NCBI GenBank assembly: GCA_007833815.1
Contig: CP033464.1
Location: 420,001-484,000, forward strand
Direction of reading: 5' to 3'
Source: Brevibacillus laterosporus
GTDB lineage: Bacteria; Bacillota; Bacilli; Brevibacillales; Brevibacillaceae
DNA length: 64,000 nucleotides
Under the pieces are notes generated by a model that worked only from the letters and a program-made list of their open reading frames with translations, was not told where the DNA came from and did no database searches. Positions 1 to 8,864 of this stretch are shown piece after piece. Each line of letters opens with the position of its first letter. Within the stretch, counting starts at the first letter, position 1. Position numbers and translations under genes: made by a program.

Positions 1-503
1 GGCATCGGATTTTTCACTCTGAGGCGCTTTCCATCCTTTTTACGCCGATAGGTGACTTTGGGCAACTCTCCCCCTGCTTCCTCTACCCCTTCACTCGCCA
101 CATAAATGCGATACACTAGAATTCCCGACGGATTAGGCTGCCCATTTGGCAATGCGCCAACAAAGAATGTATTATTCTCTACTCCCGGAACAAAGGGACA
201 TACAAAAGGTGGTGGTGGTGTAAACTGAAGTTTGAGCGTATAGCTACGATTCGAAGCATACCAATTCGCATGCGGGTCGAACGTGTTTACACAGCCATCG
301 TTTGGGATCAGCATTTGATCAAACGCGCTTGCAATCGCTTGTTGGTTGCATCCGTACACCGTGTAAGACATATATCGTGAACAAGGATATTCGCCCTCGA
401 TAATTATCTCTACCTCAGGATCAACTACAAACGGATAGAAATAATACCTTGCATTACAATCAGGATATAACACATTTTCTTGAAAAGTAGCCCAGGTATT
501 CAT
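1..503 (-). CDS. Hypothetical protein, 3' end beyond window
   Basis: An open frame reads leftwards from an ATG at 501-503 to the window edge without a stop, giving at least 167 residues. The start is preceded by a purine-rich GAGAGGAGAGGAAACGCTC tract that can serve as a ribosome site. The protein begins MNTWATFQENVLYPDCNARY and contains a run of four prolines near residue 97. It has no signal peptide or membrane segment, and is rich in aromatic residues and cysteines. I do not recognise the family. A motif GEYPCSRYMSYTVYG looks like a conserved core. Codon use is like the neighbours, so the reading frame is probably real; function is unknown. Confidence 0.6.
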   Translation of the reverse strand, partial: MNTWATFQENVLYPDCNARYYFYPFVVDPEVEIIIEGEYPCSRYMSYTVYGCNQQAIASAFDQMLIPNDGCVNTFDPHANWYASNRSYTLKLQFTPPPPFVCPFVPGVENNTFFVGALPNGQPNPSGILVYRIYVASEGVEEAGGELPKVTYRRKKDGKRLRVKNPM

Positions 504-701
504 GAGCGTTTCCTCTCCTCTCTCAAGAAGTCACCCCTTCTGTTTTAACGGTAACTTTGCTGTTGTGTATGTACAGCTTCTTTCTGATGGTAATAGTCAC
601 GCATCCATTCCCTTTTGATTTATTCACGTTGCTTATTTCGCATGCCTGAAAAAGAGAGATACCTGTCCAAGTAACACCTCCAGAAATCAGAGCCATTTCC
701 A

Positions 702-735
702 GAAAAAAAGAAGCGATCGCTATACGACCGCTTCC
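702..735 (-). terminator. Rho-independent terminator of the aldo/keto reductase gene
   Basis: On the minus strand a GAAGCGGTCG / CGATCGCTTC stem with one mismatch is followed by seven T. It sits about 40 bases after the stop of the reductase gene. Confidence 0.8.
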
Positions 736-775
736 CTATCATTTTCCTATTTATCTTTCATTTTGTTGCTTTATG

Positions 776-1678
776 TTAATCTACATCTTTCCCTATAGAG
801 GCCCGTAAAATCTCGTACCAGTTTTCCCGAGTCAATTGTAGTGATAATGAATCTACTGCCAACGCAACTCGCTCCAATTTTCCAGAGCCAGCAATCGGCA
901 TGATTTGTGCTGGATGCATTAATAACCAAGCATAAAGGACCTGTTCGATGGAAGATGCTCCTATCTCTTTTGCCACATCCATTAAAGTATTGCGCAAGCG
1001 TACATGTTTTTCCGTTTGGGAGGTAAATATCGCTCCCCCGTTTAAAGGAGACCAGGCCATTGGCTTAACTCGATGAAGCATGCAGTGATCTACAGTGCCA
1101 TTCTGAAACAAATCAAAATTGCCAGCAGACAACTCCAATTGGTTAGTGACAAGTGGTTTGTCCAAGTAAGACTGCAACAAATCAAATTGAGAAGGAGTAA
1201 AGTTGGAGACCCCAAAATGCCTTACCTTACCTGTAGCGTGCAATTCACGAAATGCTTCTGCTACTTCCGTCGGGTCCATTAGATAGTCAGGGCGATGGAT
1301 CAAAAGTACGTCAATATAATCCGTGCGTAGCTTTTGAAGAGAGGAATCAACTGATGTCACAATATGATTTTTACTTGAATCATAGTAATGTAGCTTTTGC
1401 GGTGGTCTGTTCGGATTCATCAACTTGATTCCGCATTTGGTCACAATTTGCATGTTCTCACGAAGAGACGGCTTGAGAGCTAATGCTTCTCCAAATCGCT
1501 CCTCACACGTATATCCTCCGTAAATATCTGCATGGTCAAAGGTAGTGACACCCATTTCTAAACAAGATTCTATAAAATGCACGACCTCTTCCTTACTCAT
1601 ATTCCATTCCACTAGTCTCCACAAACCGTGAATAATGCGTGAAAATGTTAGATCATCATGTAGGATAACTCGTTCCAT
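776..1678 (-). CDS. Aldo/keto reductase (YdhF-like)
   Basis: NAD(P)H-dependent oxidoreductase of the aldo/keto reductase superfamily, 300 residues from the preferred ATG at 1678. Numbering from the upstream ATG at 1687, the catalytic tetrad is visible: D51 and Y56 in DHADIYG, K84 in VTKCG and H131 in LLIHRPD. The GVSNFTPSQ segment and the SPLNGG and PIAGSGKLERV cofactor-binding stretches are also typical. I prefer the ATG at 1678 because GGGAG lies ten bases before it. It is a single-gene unit with its own terminator. An IS200/IS605 element ends about 75 bases upstream and may have displaced or altered the native promoter. The substrate cannot be told from sequence. Confidence 0.92.
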   Translation of the reverse strand: MERVILHDDLTFSRIIHGLWRLVEWNMSKEEVVHFIESCLEMGVTTFDHADIYGGYTCEERFGEALALKPSLRENMQIVTKCGIKLMNPNRPPQKLHYYDSSKNHIVTSVDSSLQKLRTDYIDVLLIHRPDYLMDPTEVAEAFRELHATGKVRHFGVSNFTPSQFDLLQSYLDKPLVTNQLELSAGNFDLFQNGTVDHCMLHRVKPMAWSPLNGGAIFTSQTEKHVRLRNTLMDVAKEIGASSIEQVLYAWLLMHPAQIMPIAGSGKLERVALAVDSLSLQLTRENWYEILRASIGKDVD

Positions 1679-1752
1679 CAGGATCACTCCCTATTTTAAA
1701 CACCTTATCTATTCTACCTAACTATATCATGACAATTATCCTCTAACAATTT

Positions 1753-1900
1753 TTGACACTCCCCATGCCTAAATGCAGGGGATTCTTGGGTAGTCACTCC
1801 TAACGAAGTGAAATTTACCAAGCTATCCCTGTGTGTCCCACAGTTCAGTTGGTTATGCCAACAGTCGAAGTCCTTCTTGCTCAATATTGATGGCAGCGTT
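1753..1900 (-). ncRNA. Probable TnpB guide (omega/right-end) RNA
   Basis: In IS200/IS605 elements the RNA that guides TnpB nuclease is made from the 3' end of tnpB and the right end of the element, and its guide continues into flanking DNA. Here that region contains the end of tnpB (stop at 1853) and the hairpin at 1760-1782 with a TCCCC/GGGGA stem and inner TGC/GCA pairs. If the boundary at 1753 is right, the guide would begin at 1752 and read leftwards towards the reductase promoter. The 5' limit is a guess; the assignment rests on family knowledge. Confidence 0.4.
1760..1782 (-). repeat. Right-end hairpin of the IS200/IS605 element
   Basis: TCCCC / GGGGA stem with a bulged A and inner TGC/GCA pairs, directly followed on the minus strand by GTGTCAA. 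Confidence 0.65.
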
Positions 1901-2938
1901 TTTGTCACGATCATGTTGTGCGCCGCAGTTCGGGCATGTCCAATTACGCAAATTGAGATTCTTTACCTCTTTATTTTGGTATCCACAACCAGAACACAAC
2001 TGCGAAGACGGAAATTGTTTCCCAACAATGGAAATTGTTCTTCCATACCAAGCTGCTTTGTATTCCAGCATGGTTCTGAATGCTGACCATGACGCATCTG
2101 CAATGCTTTTCGCAAGCTTGTGGTTCTTGATCATGTTTTCCACACGTAAGTCTTCCAAGCAGATCGTTTGATTTTCACGAATCAGTTGAGTTGACAGTTT
2201 GTGTAGAAAATCGTTTCGTGTGTTCGATATTCTTTCATGTAGACGAGCTACTTGTTTTCGTGATTTTTCTCGGTTCTGACCACCTTTTTTACGTCTGGAC
2301 AGTTTCTGTTGCCAAGTAGCAAGCTTCTTTTCGTAGTAACGAAGAACCTTGGGATTGGCTATTTTCTCACCTGTCGAAAGAATGGCAAAGTCTTTGATGC
2401 CAAGATCAACTCCAACAGTCTTTTCTGCTTGTAATAGGGGTTGAATCTCTGTTTCGCACAAAACAGATACAAAGTATTTGCCTGAAGGATTTTTTCTAAC
2501 GGTAGCCGAGAGAATGCGTCCTTCGACTTCTCTTGACTTCGCAAATGTAACCCATCCAAGTTTAGGTAGTTTAATACGATCCCCTTCCATTTTGATGTTC
2601 ATCTTGCATGTGTAGGATTGCTTTGGATTCTTCTTGCTCTTGAATTTAGGATATCCTTTCTTTTCCTTGAAAAACTTTTTGTACGAAGAATCCAAATCTT
2701 TCAAAGTGGATTGCAGGGCAGTGGAATCTACTTCTTTCAGCCACTCTATCTCTTTTTTGAGTTGTGTGAGCAGGGAAGAGCAATCGTTGTAGTTGAGTGT
2801 TTTCTGTTCTTGTTCGTAAGCATCCTTTCGCTTTGCAAGAAAGTGATTGAATACAAAGCGAGTGCATCCGATCGTTTTGTTGATGAGTGTCGCTTGTTCT
2901 TTGTTTGGATACAAACGAAATTTGTAAGCTTTGTGCAT
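1853..2938 (-). CDS. tnpB: RNA-guided nuclease TnpB of IS200/IS605 element
   Basis: TnpB, about 361 residues, ancestor family of Cas12 nucleases; in these elements it cuts the empty donor site and favours retention of the transposon. The order is an N-terminal helical part ([12 protein letters not shown]), then a RuvC-like fold with the first aspartate in [13 protein letters not shown] near residue 180, the glutamate in [10 protein letters not shown], a zinc ribbon CSGCG...CPNCG, and the last aspartate in DRDKNAA. All catalytic residues are present, so it looks active. I start it at the ATG at 2938 because AAAGGAG lies seven bases before it; a TTG two codons upstream is also open. It follows tnpA with a two-base gap. 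Confidence 0.93.
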   Translation of the reverse strand: MHKAYKFRLYPNKEQATLINKTIGCTRFVFNHFLAKRKDAYEQEQKTLNYNDCSSLLTQLKKEIEWLKEVDSTALQSTLKDLDSSYKKFFKEKKGYPKFKSKKNPKQSYTCKMNIKMEGDRIKLPKLGWVTFAKSREVEGRILSATVRKNPSGKYFVSVLCETEIQPLLQAEKTVGVDLGIKDFAILSTGEKIANPKVLRYYEKKLATWQQKLSRRKKGGQNREKSRKQVARLHERISNTRNDFLHKLSTQLIRENQTICLEDLRVENMIKNHKLAKSIADASWSAFRTMLEYKAAWYGRTISIVGKQFPSSQLCSGCGYQNKEVKNLNLRNWTCPNCGAQHDRDKNAAINIEQEGLRLLA

Positions 2939-2940
2939 GT

Positions 2941-3354
2941 TCAATCACTCCTTTCTTTTTGAGACTCAATGTACTTTTTAATCACATCCAGTTGAACAGT
3001 CCCAACTGTGGCAACAAAGTAGGAGTTTGTCCAAAGTGAGGGGAGTCTACTTTTGAGATGTTTAAATTCCATCCGCAAAACTCTGGATGTATAGCCCTTC
3101 AAATGTTTCACCATTCGGTGGATTCCGAATTGAGGATCGCATGTGATTAGCAAATGAACGTGATCGGGCATGATTTCCATCTCGACCACTTCAGCACGCA
3201 ATTCCTGTGCTTTTTCAAGAAACAATTCCTTTAATCGAACATCTACTGGTTCAATCAAAACCTTTTTGCGATACTTTGGACAAAAGACAACGTGGTATTT
3301 ACAGTCAAATACGATATTGTGGTTACTTTCCACTGATCTACTCAAAGCCATCAC
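2941..3354 (-). CDS. tnpA: IS200/IS605 transposase TnpA (Y1 HUH)
   Basis: Single-strand DNA transposase of 137 residues, the usual size. The metal-binding HUH motif is at H65-V66-H67 in PDHVHLLI and the catalytic tyrosine is Y128 in KKYIESQ. The front carries [18 protein letters not shown], typical of the family. It recognises the subterminal hairpins and cuts at the element ends. Start could be either of the two first methionines. All key residues are intact, so the element may be mobile. Confidence 0.94.
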   Translation of the reverse strand: MMALSRSVESNHNIVFDCKYHVVFCPKYRKKVLIEPVDVRLKELFLEKAQELRAEVVEMEIMPDHVHLLITCDPQFGIHRMVKHLKGYTSRVLRMEFKHLKSRLPSLWTNSYFVATVGTVQLDVIKKYIESQKERSD

Positions 3355-3375
3355 CTATGGTTAATTATACCACAT

Positions 3376-3406
3376 GCCGTTAGATATATTTAGCATATCT
3401 AACGGC
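3376..3406 (-). repeat. Left-end hairpin of the IS200/IS605 element
   Basis: A perfect 11-base stem GCCGTTAGATA / TATCTAACGGC encloses a nine-base loop and lies 20 bases upstream of tnpA. It is the expected TnpA recognition hairpin. Confidence 0.75.
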
Positions 3407-3613
3407 AATCAGCAAAAAAAAGAACTCTTTTTTGTTTGCTCTTAGCACCCTCTTTTGAGGATGCAGAGCAAAGTGCCTTATATCCTCATAGCTAAAGCAA
3501 GGGGTTTTACGGCACGGTTGATAATCTAGCTGGACATCCTTATCTATCTTCTTCACTTGAGATAATTCTTTTAAACGCTTGTTTACCTGTTCCTGTGCTA
3601 CCATGTTAGCCAT
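3380..3613 (-). CDS. Small hypothetical protein, 3' end probably replaced by the IS
   Basis: A 77-residue frame with a good ribosome site (TTGGAGGT before ATG). It contains the segment RKTPCFSYEDIRHFALHPQK and ends in the IS left-end hairpin, so its last dozen residues (FFFLLIAVRYAKYI) probably derive from the insertion and not from the original gene. The start overlaps the end of a second, frameshifted small gene, suggesting a former two-gene unit. I do not recognise the family. Confidence 0.5.
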   Translation of the reverse strand: MANMVAQEQVNKRLKELSQVKKIDKDVQLDYQPCRKTPCFSYEDIRHFALHPQKRVLRANKKEFFFLLIAVRYAKYI

Positions 3614-3625
3614 ACCTCCAATTGA

Positions 3626-3926
3626 GGGTAATAGACTAAGTAATCCTTGTTAGGTTGATACTTCTCTTCCCGGTACTGCTTGGTAAGCGGAATGATTGTA
3701 TTTTGAGCATAAATCAATGGGCCTCCGCCAGATAATACCAATAGAGAGGATGGTCCGTTCCTCCTTGGCATCGGTAAGCAACAGCCACTTTCATATTGCC
3801 ATCATCGTCCATGTCTATAAAACGAACATATGCTGGAATGTCAAGCTCCACCGTTGGCAACACCTCTGCACCATCAGGCAAATAGCGCCCTGCCACCTCT
3901 AACACATCCTGTTCCTCCAACATCAT
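3626..3926 (-). pseudogene. Frameshifted small gene of unknown function
   Basis: The frame at 3714-3926 encodes 70 residues with the stretch RFIDMDDDGNMKVAVAYRCQ and then stops. A second frame takes over near 3750 and reads LLVLSGGGPLIYAQNTIIP and on to EEKYQPNKDYLVYYPQLEV. This continues plausibly and stops only at about 3601, overlapping the next gene. The two parts look like one protein of about 100 residues split by a single-base change near GGTDHP. The DMDDDGNMKVAVAYR segment resembles calcium-site or FG-GAP-like repeats, but I cannot name the family. Confidence 0.45.
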
Positions 3927-3991
3927 GAGTACCCTCCTCTAGGCGTATTTTTTATATTTTATGTAAGAGAGAAGGCAACGTGCCCAAATAA

Positions 3992-4032
3992 AAAGCATCT
4001 GCCACAGCGAAGTCGCTATAAACAGATGCTTT
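3992..4032 (-). terminator. Terminator downstream of the alpha/beta hydrolase gene
   Basis: Ten-base stem AAAGCATCTG / CAGATGCTTT with an inner AGCGA/TCGCT stem; on the minus strand it runs into TTTTATTT. Confidence 0.75.
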
Positions 4033-4074
4033 CCACGTCTATTTTTATTTTTTGAGGGACACCTAGTCACATCG

Positions 4075-5031
4075 TTAATGAAGTGCCTTTTCGATAAAAT
4101 TCTTTACTCTATCTTGATATTCTACTTTAGCTATAGTAAAGGATTTCGTATGCCCGGCTCCAGGTACTATCCAGAGTTGTTTCTCTCCCTGCGCTGCATC
4201 AAAGATTCGATATGCCATCTCAGTTGGTACCAATTTATCTTGATCACCGTGGATGATGAATAGTGGTCGAGTATTCTTCTTCACTTGCTCTATGGCAGAA
4301 GCTTCTTCAAACGAATAACCTGCTCGTAGCTTAGTAGTCCAACCCGTTGTTTGCATAAGTGGGAAAGTCGGTAAGTGATACAGATTCTTCAACTGATAGC
4401 TTAACTCTTCGGTCACGGATGTAAAACCGCTATCCTCAATAATTCCTTTTACCTCAGATGGCAAATCCTCGCCGCTAGTCATCAAGACCGTTGCTCCACC
4501 CATGGAGATACCATGCAAGAAAATTTGCTTAGCGTTTGCCTGTTTCGTTAACATCGTGATCCAACCTACATAGTCTTTGCGATCATGCCAACCATATCCG
4601 ACATAATCCCCTTCACTCTGCCCATGTCCACGAGCATCCGGCATTAATACCTGAAACCCTAAGTCATGGTAGAACTTTGCATAGCTTTTCATATCTTCCC
4701 CTTTGCCACGGTAGCCATGAGCTAAAATGACCGCCTTGTCACTGGGTTGTTTGCTTGGTATATAAGTAGCTTTTAGCTTCAAGCCATCGAATGATATTTG
4801 CTCCAAACTGCCTTTTTCTTGGCTTTTATACCATTCCCTTACGTTTATTTTATCCTGTTCCACTGCTGCATCTATAGGGGTAGCAGACGCCTCTTGTTCA
4901 CCAGAATAAAGCTTGACTTGACCACCGCGGTTTACGCTTACATGATAAAAATAGCTACTAGCAGCAACGAGAGCGATAAATAAGACAGCCATAATCGCGC
5001 CACATGCAATGATGAATCGTCGTTTGTTCAT
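4075..5031 (-). CDS. Membrane-anchored alpha/beta hydrolase
   Basis: A 318-residue serine hydrolase. Residues 6-28 form a single N-terminal membrane segment with no lipobox or obvious signal-peptidase site, so the catalytic domain probably sits outside the cell on an anchor. The fold markers are LAHGYRGKG (oxyanion region), the nucleophile elbow GISMGG with S176, an aspartate in IHGDQDKLVP and the histidine in GAGHTKS near the C terminus. It resembles YqkD-type hydrolases of Bacillus. The substrate is unknown; esters or peptides are possible. It is monocistronic with its own terminator. Confidence 0.88.
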   Translation of the reverse strand: MNKRRFIIACGAIMAVLFIALVAASSYFYHVSVNRGGQVKLYSGEQEASATPIDAAVEQDKINVREWYKSQEKGSLEQISFDGLKLKATYIPSKQPSDKAVILAHGYRGKGEDMKSYAKFYHDLGFQVLMPDARGHGQSEGDYVGYGWHDRKDYVGWITMLTKQANAKQIFLHGISMGGATVLMTSGEDLPSEVKGIIEDSGFTSVTEELSYQLKNLYHLPTFPLMQTTGWTTKLRAGYSFEEASAIEQVKKNTRPLFIIHGDQDKLVPTEMAYRIFDAAQGEKQLWIVPGAGHTKSFTIAKVEYQDRVKNFIEKALH

Positions 5032-5186
5032 GCGTGTTTCTCCTCTTGAGTAAGCTTATTCTGTTATGACAAATTCTATTATTTCTATAAAAAATAACAA
5101 ATTCCTCTGCATGAACACAAAGTAAAAGCATCCTATTCTCTAGCAAAGTGAATTAAATGCTTTCATTTATCCAAATGATGTCGCAT

Positions 5187-5549
5187 TTATTCCCAGCTAT
5201 CGTATTTTTGTCTGAGATTATTGAATGTGACTAACCCTTTTTGTAGAGAAATCGGACACATTCCATTATATTTTCTGATCTCACTATTGATGTCATCAAT
5301 TTTTTGCTGTACATAATCTTCGCTCGCAGCTTGATCCATGAGTCCAATCGCTTTTCCAATTAAATCTCGAATGTTGCGCTGAAGCTCCAACCAAGGCGGT
5401 AAATAGTTAGCATGCTTTAGTACATTATGTAGAACATCACCTTCTAAGGATTCTTTAGGCAACGGTTTGCCTTTACCCGGTAGATTGTCAAAATCCCCGC
5501 GTTTTTCATGTTCCATGTAGATAGCATCCATCCGTGCTTTATGTTCCAT
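5187..5549 (-). CDS. DUF1992 (DnaJ-C28-like) family protein
   Basis: A 120-residue protein with the hallmark opening of the DUF1992 family: IYMEHEKRGDFDNLPGKGKP followed by LPPWLELQRNIRDL. Bacterial members are small, charged and cytoplasmic, and are related to the conserved domain of DNAJC28; their role is not settled. The start is supported by GGAG four bases before the ATG. No signal peptide or membrane segment is present. Confidence 0.88.
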   Translation of the reverse strand: MEHKARMDAIYMEHEKRGDFDNLPGKGKPLPKESLEGDVLHNVLKHANYLPPWLELQRNIRDLIGKAIGLMDQAASEDYVQQKIDDINSEIRKYNGMCPISLQKGLVTFNNLRQKYDSWE

Positions 5550-5587
5550 TATTCTCCATGAATGTTTTTTATTCCTTTTCCTAAAGG

Positions 5588-5618
5588 AATAAAGCCATGC
5601 GGAGGAATTTCCGCATGA
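5588..5618 (-). terminator. Probable terminator of the iron-siderophore operon
   Basis: Eight-base stem CATGCGGA / TCCGCATG followed on the minus strand by GCTTTATTCC. The T run is short, so termination may be partial. Confidence 0.5.
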
Positions 5619-5644
5619 CTTACGCTCCCTATCTATATAGTCGC

Positions 5645-6574
5645 CTATTTTCCAAAAATCGTTTCAGCGTTATCCAACGCCATTTTCGCACCAAGCGCTG
5701 AATAATCCAGCCATGGTTGTTCTGGAATCATGTAGATGTGGTTCGCTTTCACAGCTTTTAAATCTTTCCAGATTGGATTACTTTGTAATTGCTCAAATAC
5801 CTTTTCAGCTCCTCCTCTGTCATTAACAATCACAAAGATCGCATTTGCGTCAAAATCAGGGAGTACCTCTTGAGAAATCACTTCAAATGCTTTCTTTTTG
5901 TTAAGCTTCTCTACACCCTTGGCAGGTTTCAAGCCTAAATCTTCGTATAGAATAGGTCCCATAGGGCGTCTCGTGCTAAATACACGTAGCTCTTTTCCCG
6001 TTACTCGAATTCCCATTACAGTACCATCGCCGATTTTGTTATGTACAAGCTTCTTCACACGTTCTGCCTGTGCTTCGTAATCGTTAATAAAGGCTTCTGC
6101 TTGTTGTTCGCGGTCCACCAGTTTTCCTACTTTTTTCAAAGTATCCCGCCATGTTCCATCATCTAGGTTAAATGAATACGTCTTCGCAATTTTTTCGAAC
6201 TTAGACAAATCAGCTCCTGCATATTGTTGATCTACATAAATCACATCTGGTTTTAATGCTAACAGAGCTTCCATATCAGGATCTGATACCACACCTAGCG
6301 GTTTCGTATCCTTCAAGCGATCTGCTACGTGAGGCAAGAAGGATTTTAGATCGCCACCAATGACGGAGCCAACTGGAGTAATTCCCAGTGCAAGTAAGTT
6401 ATTCGTCAAATGAATAGACATAGAAGCAATTCGAAGCTCTTTATTTTCTGTCTGTTGCTCAGCTGTTTGCCCTTTTGTCGCATCTGTATTTTTGGGTTGT
6501 GACGTACTTTGACCGCAAGCGGATAGTACAAAAATAGATAGGATACACATAAAAATCATTAATTTATTTTTCAT
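5645..6574 (-). CDS. Iron-siderophore ABC transporter substrate-binding lipoprotein
   Basis: Binding protein of 309 residues that captures a ferric siderophore outside the cell. The N terminus has a lipoprotein signal with lipobox LSAC, so it is lipid-anchored at the cysteine. The two-lobed FecB/FhuD fold is shown by IASMSIHLTNNLLALGITPV, the ALKPDVIYV segment and the GLKPAKGVEKLNKKKAF stretch. It is the last gene of a three-gene unit, 22 bases after the second permease. It resembles the YfiY hydroxamate/carboxylate siderophore group, which borrows an ATPase encoded elsewhere; no ATPase gene is present here. A Fur-like box heads the operon. Confidence 0.9.
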   Translation of the reverse strand: MKNKLMIFMCILSIFVLSACGQSTSQPKNTDATKGQTAEQQTENKELRIASMSIHLTNNLLALGITPVGSVIGGDLKSFLPHVADRLKDTKPLGVVSDPDMEALLALKPDVIYVDQQYAGADLSKFEKIAKTYSFNLDDGTWRDTLKKVGKLVDREQQAEAFINDYEAQAERVKKLVHNKIGDGTVMGIRVTGKELRVFSTRRPMGPILYEDLGLKPAKGVEKLNKKKAFEVISQEVLPDFDANAIFVIVNDRGGAEKVFEQLQSNPIWKDLKAVKANHIYMIPEQPWLDYSALGAKMALDNAETIFGK

Positions 6575-6596
6575 TTTTTCTCCTTACAACAAACGT

Positions 6597-7613
6597 TTAT
6601 TTTGTTTTAACTAGTACATATAAAAAATAAGGAGCTCCTACAGCAGCTACTACTACACCTGCCGGAATCGCATTCGGTTGAAAAATAGAACGGCCAATCG
6701 TATCTGCTATGACTAATATGACCAGTCCGATAAGACCCGCTATCGGTAACATATGTTGATGCAATGGTCCAACAAGTCGACGCGCTAGATGAGGAGCCAC
6801 CAAGCCAATAAAACCGATTCCTCCCACCATAGATACACTAGCGCATGATAAGGCCACAGCTGTTCCCAGTAATAACAACCGTTTACGATTCACAGCAATT
6901 CCAATGCCCATGGCAAGCTCATCTCCAAGCGAGAAAGCATTCAGCGCTTTTGATTGGGCGAGTGCATATGGGACGAATATCAAAATCCATGGCAACAAGG
7001 CAAATACGTTAATCCAATCCCGTCCCCAGACATTACCTACTAGCCATCTAGAAGTAAAAGCATATGTTGTTTCATCTAGCGCAAGTGATAGGAACAGCGT
7101 AATGGCACTGAAACCGGCTATAATCGCAATACCAACCAATATTAGTCGAATGGGCAGTAAACCTTTATCCCGATCATAAGCTAGCACCATGATCAGTACA
7201 GCAGTCACCACTCCTCCCAAAAAAGTAAACATGGGGATGAGTAAGACAGAGGCACCTTTCAACGATTGAAAAAAACTAACAAAGATAATCAAGCCTAGGG
7301 ATGCTCCCGCATGAAGACCTAGAATCCCCGGATCAGCTAGTGCATTTCGGGATAATCCTTGCAATATAGCACCAGAAATCCCTAAGCCCACACCAGCTAG
7401 CATAGTAACAACAATACGCGGAAGACGGTATTCAAATAAAACCATCATTTCGTCTTGACTGCCGTTGCCGAAGAAGGTTTGTAAAACAGTTAAAGGAGCA
7501 AGTCGGATTGAGCCTGTATTAAGGCTAATGATGATGACGCTTAAACAAATAAGTATCAAGATTACTCCAACTGTCCATGCTCGTCTTTCCCTGCTGTGAA
7601 CTCGCTGCTCCAT
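6597..7613 (-). CDS. Iron-siderophore ABC permease (FecCD family), second subunit
   Basis: Membrane permease of 338 residues with about nine or ten hydrophobic segments. FecCD signatures include LPRIVVTMLAGVGLGISGAI, the NALADPGILG loop and GFIGLVAPHLARRLVG, the last being the cytoplasmic coupling helix that contacts the ATPase. It forms a heterodimer with the product of the gene directly upstream, whose stop codon it follows without a gap. The pair resembles YfiZ/YfhA of Bacillus. Confidence 0.92.
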   Translation of the reverse strand: MEQRVHSRERRAWTVGVILILICLSVIIISLNTGSIRLAPLTVLQTFFGNGSQDEMMVLFEYRLPRIVVTMLAGVGLGISGAILQGLSRNALADPGILGLHAGASLGLIIFVSFFQSLKGASVLLIPMFTFLGGVVTAVLIMVLAYDRDKGLLPIRLILVGIAIIAGFSAITLFLSLALDETTYAFTSRWLVGNVWGRDWINVFALLPWILIFVPYALAQSKALNAFSLGDELAMGIGIAVNRKRLLLLGTAVALSCASVSMVGGIGFIGLVAPHLARRLVGPLHQHMLPIAGLIGLVILVIADTIGRSIFQPNAIPAGVVVAAVGAPYFLYVLVKTK

Positions 7614-8648
7614 TTATAAGTCCCTCCTTTCTTTGCGGGCAAGGTATAGAAAGAAAGGAACTCCAACAAGTGCAACCATTACACCAATCGCTAACTCTCT
7701 AGGCGGATTAACTATCCTGGCACCTAAGTCAGCTAAAACTAACAAGATCGCCCCTAACAGAGCAGACATCGGGATGATGTAGCGATAATTGACCCCCACA
7801 AGCTTTCGTGATATATGCGGTATCACTAATCCTACAAATCCTATTGAACCCACAGCCGAAACGGATACTCCAGCAAGTAATACAGCAATCGCCATCCCAA
7901 GTAATCGAATCTGCTTTGTGTTGACCCCTAAATTATCCGCAACGTCGTCACCTAATGACAGCAACGAAACAGAGCGTCCCAACAGAATGGAACACAAAAT
8001 GGCAATCAAGATAATTGGCACTAGTATAGCAAGATGAGACCACCTCACCCCGGAAACACCGCCAGCATACCAAAAGGCCAAATCTTGACTCAAATCATAA
8101 TAAATGGCGATTCCTGAACTGAGTGAATGTAAGAACGCTGCAACTACCGCACCAGCGATCGTTAAGCGTAACGGTGTTAGCCCTCCAGCCGTCTGTGATC
8201 CCAGTAAAAAGATCAATAACGTACTAAGTACAGCGCCTAGAAACGATATGATCATTAAGCTGGTGTAAGACAAATGTGGCAAAAATGCAAAACTGAGTGC
8301 TACAACAAACGTTGCACCTGCATTAATTCCCAAAATTCCAGCATCAGCTAACGGATTACGGGTCACACCTTGCATCAATGCTCCTGCGACTGCAAACGCC
8401 GCTCCAACAACAGCAGCCCCAATCACACGTGGCAACCGCATTTCATGAACGATTTGATGTGTCGTCAGCTCTGGATGATAAGAAGTAACAGCCGCCCATA
8501 CCGTTCCCAGTGTCAAATCTTTTGCACCAAACGAAATAGCGACAAACATAGAAACGATCAAACCAAGAAACGACAATATGAAAAACAACCCAACCAGAGA
8601 AATGCTCCGTCTTGCTGTAGTAGTTTTTACAATAGAGTTATTCAACAA
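7614..8648 (-). CDS. Iron-siderophore ABC permease (FecCD family), first subunit
   Basis: Permease of about 344 residues with repeated hydrophobic segments, MRLPRVIGAAVVGAAFAVAG, the NPLADAGILGINAGA loop and the coupling segment GFVGLVIPHISRKLVG. The frame is open back to a GTG at 8693, but that region has a poor ribosome site. AGGAG lies eight bases before a TTG at 8648, which I take as the start (the next codon is also TTG). First gene of the iron operon; expression is expected to be iron-repressed through the upstream Fur-like box. Confidence 0.9.
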   Translation of the reverse strand: MLNNSIVKTTTARRSISLVGLFFILSFLGLIVSMFVAISFGAKDLTLGTVWAAVTSYHPELTTHQIVHEMRLPRVIGAAVVGAAFAVAGALMQGVTRNPLADAGILGINAGATFVVALSFAFLPHLSYTSLMIISFLGAVLSTLLIFLLGSQTAGGLTPLRLTIAGAVVAAFLHSLSSGIAIYYDLSQDLAFWYAGGVSGVRWSHLAILVPIILIAILCSILLGRSVSLLSLGDDVADNLGVNTKQIRLLGMAIAVLLAGVSVSAVGSIGFVGLVIPHISRKLVGVNYRYIIPMSALLGAILLVLADLGARIVNPPRELAIGVMVALVGVPFFLYLARKERRDL

Positions 8649-8707
8649 AATACCTACTCCTGAACAAATTCTTGTTTGAAATGAAAGTACCACTATCTAT
8701 CCTTTAA

Positions 8708-8728
8708 TGAAAATGATAATTATTTTCA
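8708..8728 (-). promoter_or_regulatory. Fur-box-like operator of the siderophore operon
   Basis: A near-palindrome, TGAAAATGATAATTATTTTC followed by A, contains the GATAAT core and TGA..TCA ends of Fur boxes. It lies about 60 bases upstream of the first permease start. Confidence 0.75.
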
Positions 8729-8802
8729 GTTGTGATTATAGCTTGAGTCTTTATGAAAAATCAAGGAAAAATGTAACCACCATCAATTATTTTATTTTTT
8801 TG

Positions 8803-8833
8803 AAAAAAGAAAAAACCACCTCAGAGGGTGGTG
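8803..8833 (-). terminator. Terminator of the envelope TCS operon
   Basis: On the minus strand CCACC / GGTGG stem with a six-base loop, followed by TTTTTTCTTTTTT, 30 bases after the kinase stop. Confidence 0.85.
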
Positions 8834-8864
8834 AACTTGCTATGGTTAGCATAGAAAATCTATC

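Larger units (their letters stand above)
1753..3410 (-). mobile_element. IS200/IS605-family insertion sequence, both genes intact
   Basis: The element carries a Y1 tyrosine transposase gene (tnpA) followed by tnpB on the same strand. Subterminal hairpins replace inverted repeats: 3376-3406 at the left end and 1760-1782 at the right end. The right end on the minus strand reads GGGGAGTGTCAA, and TCAA is a known right-end cleavage tetranucleotide in this family, so I place the right boundary at 1753. The left boundary (near 3406-3420) is uncertain. Such elements move as single-stranded circles and insert next to a short target without duplicating it. Confidence 0.85.
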
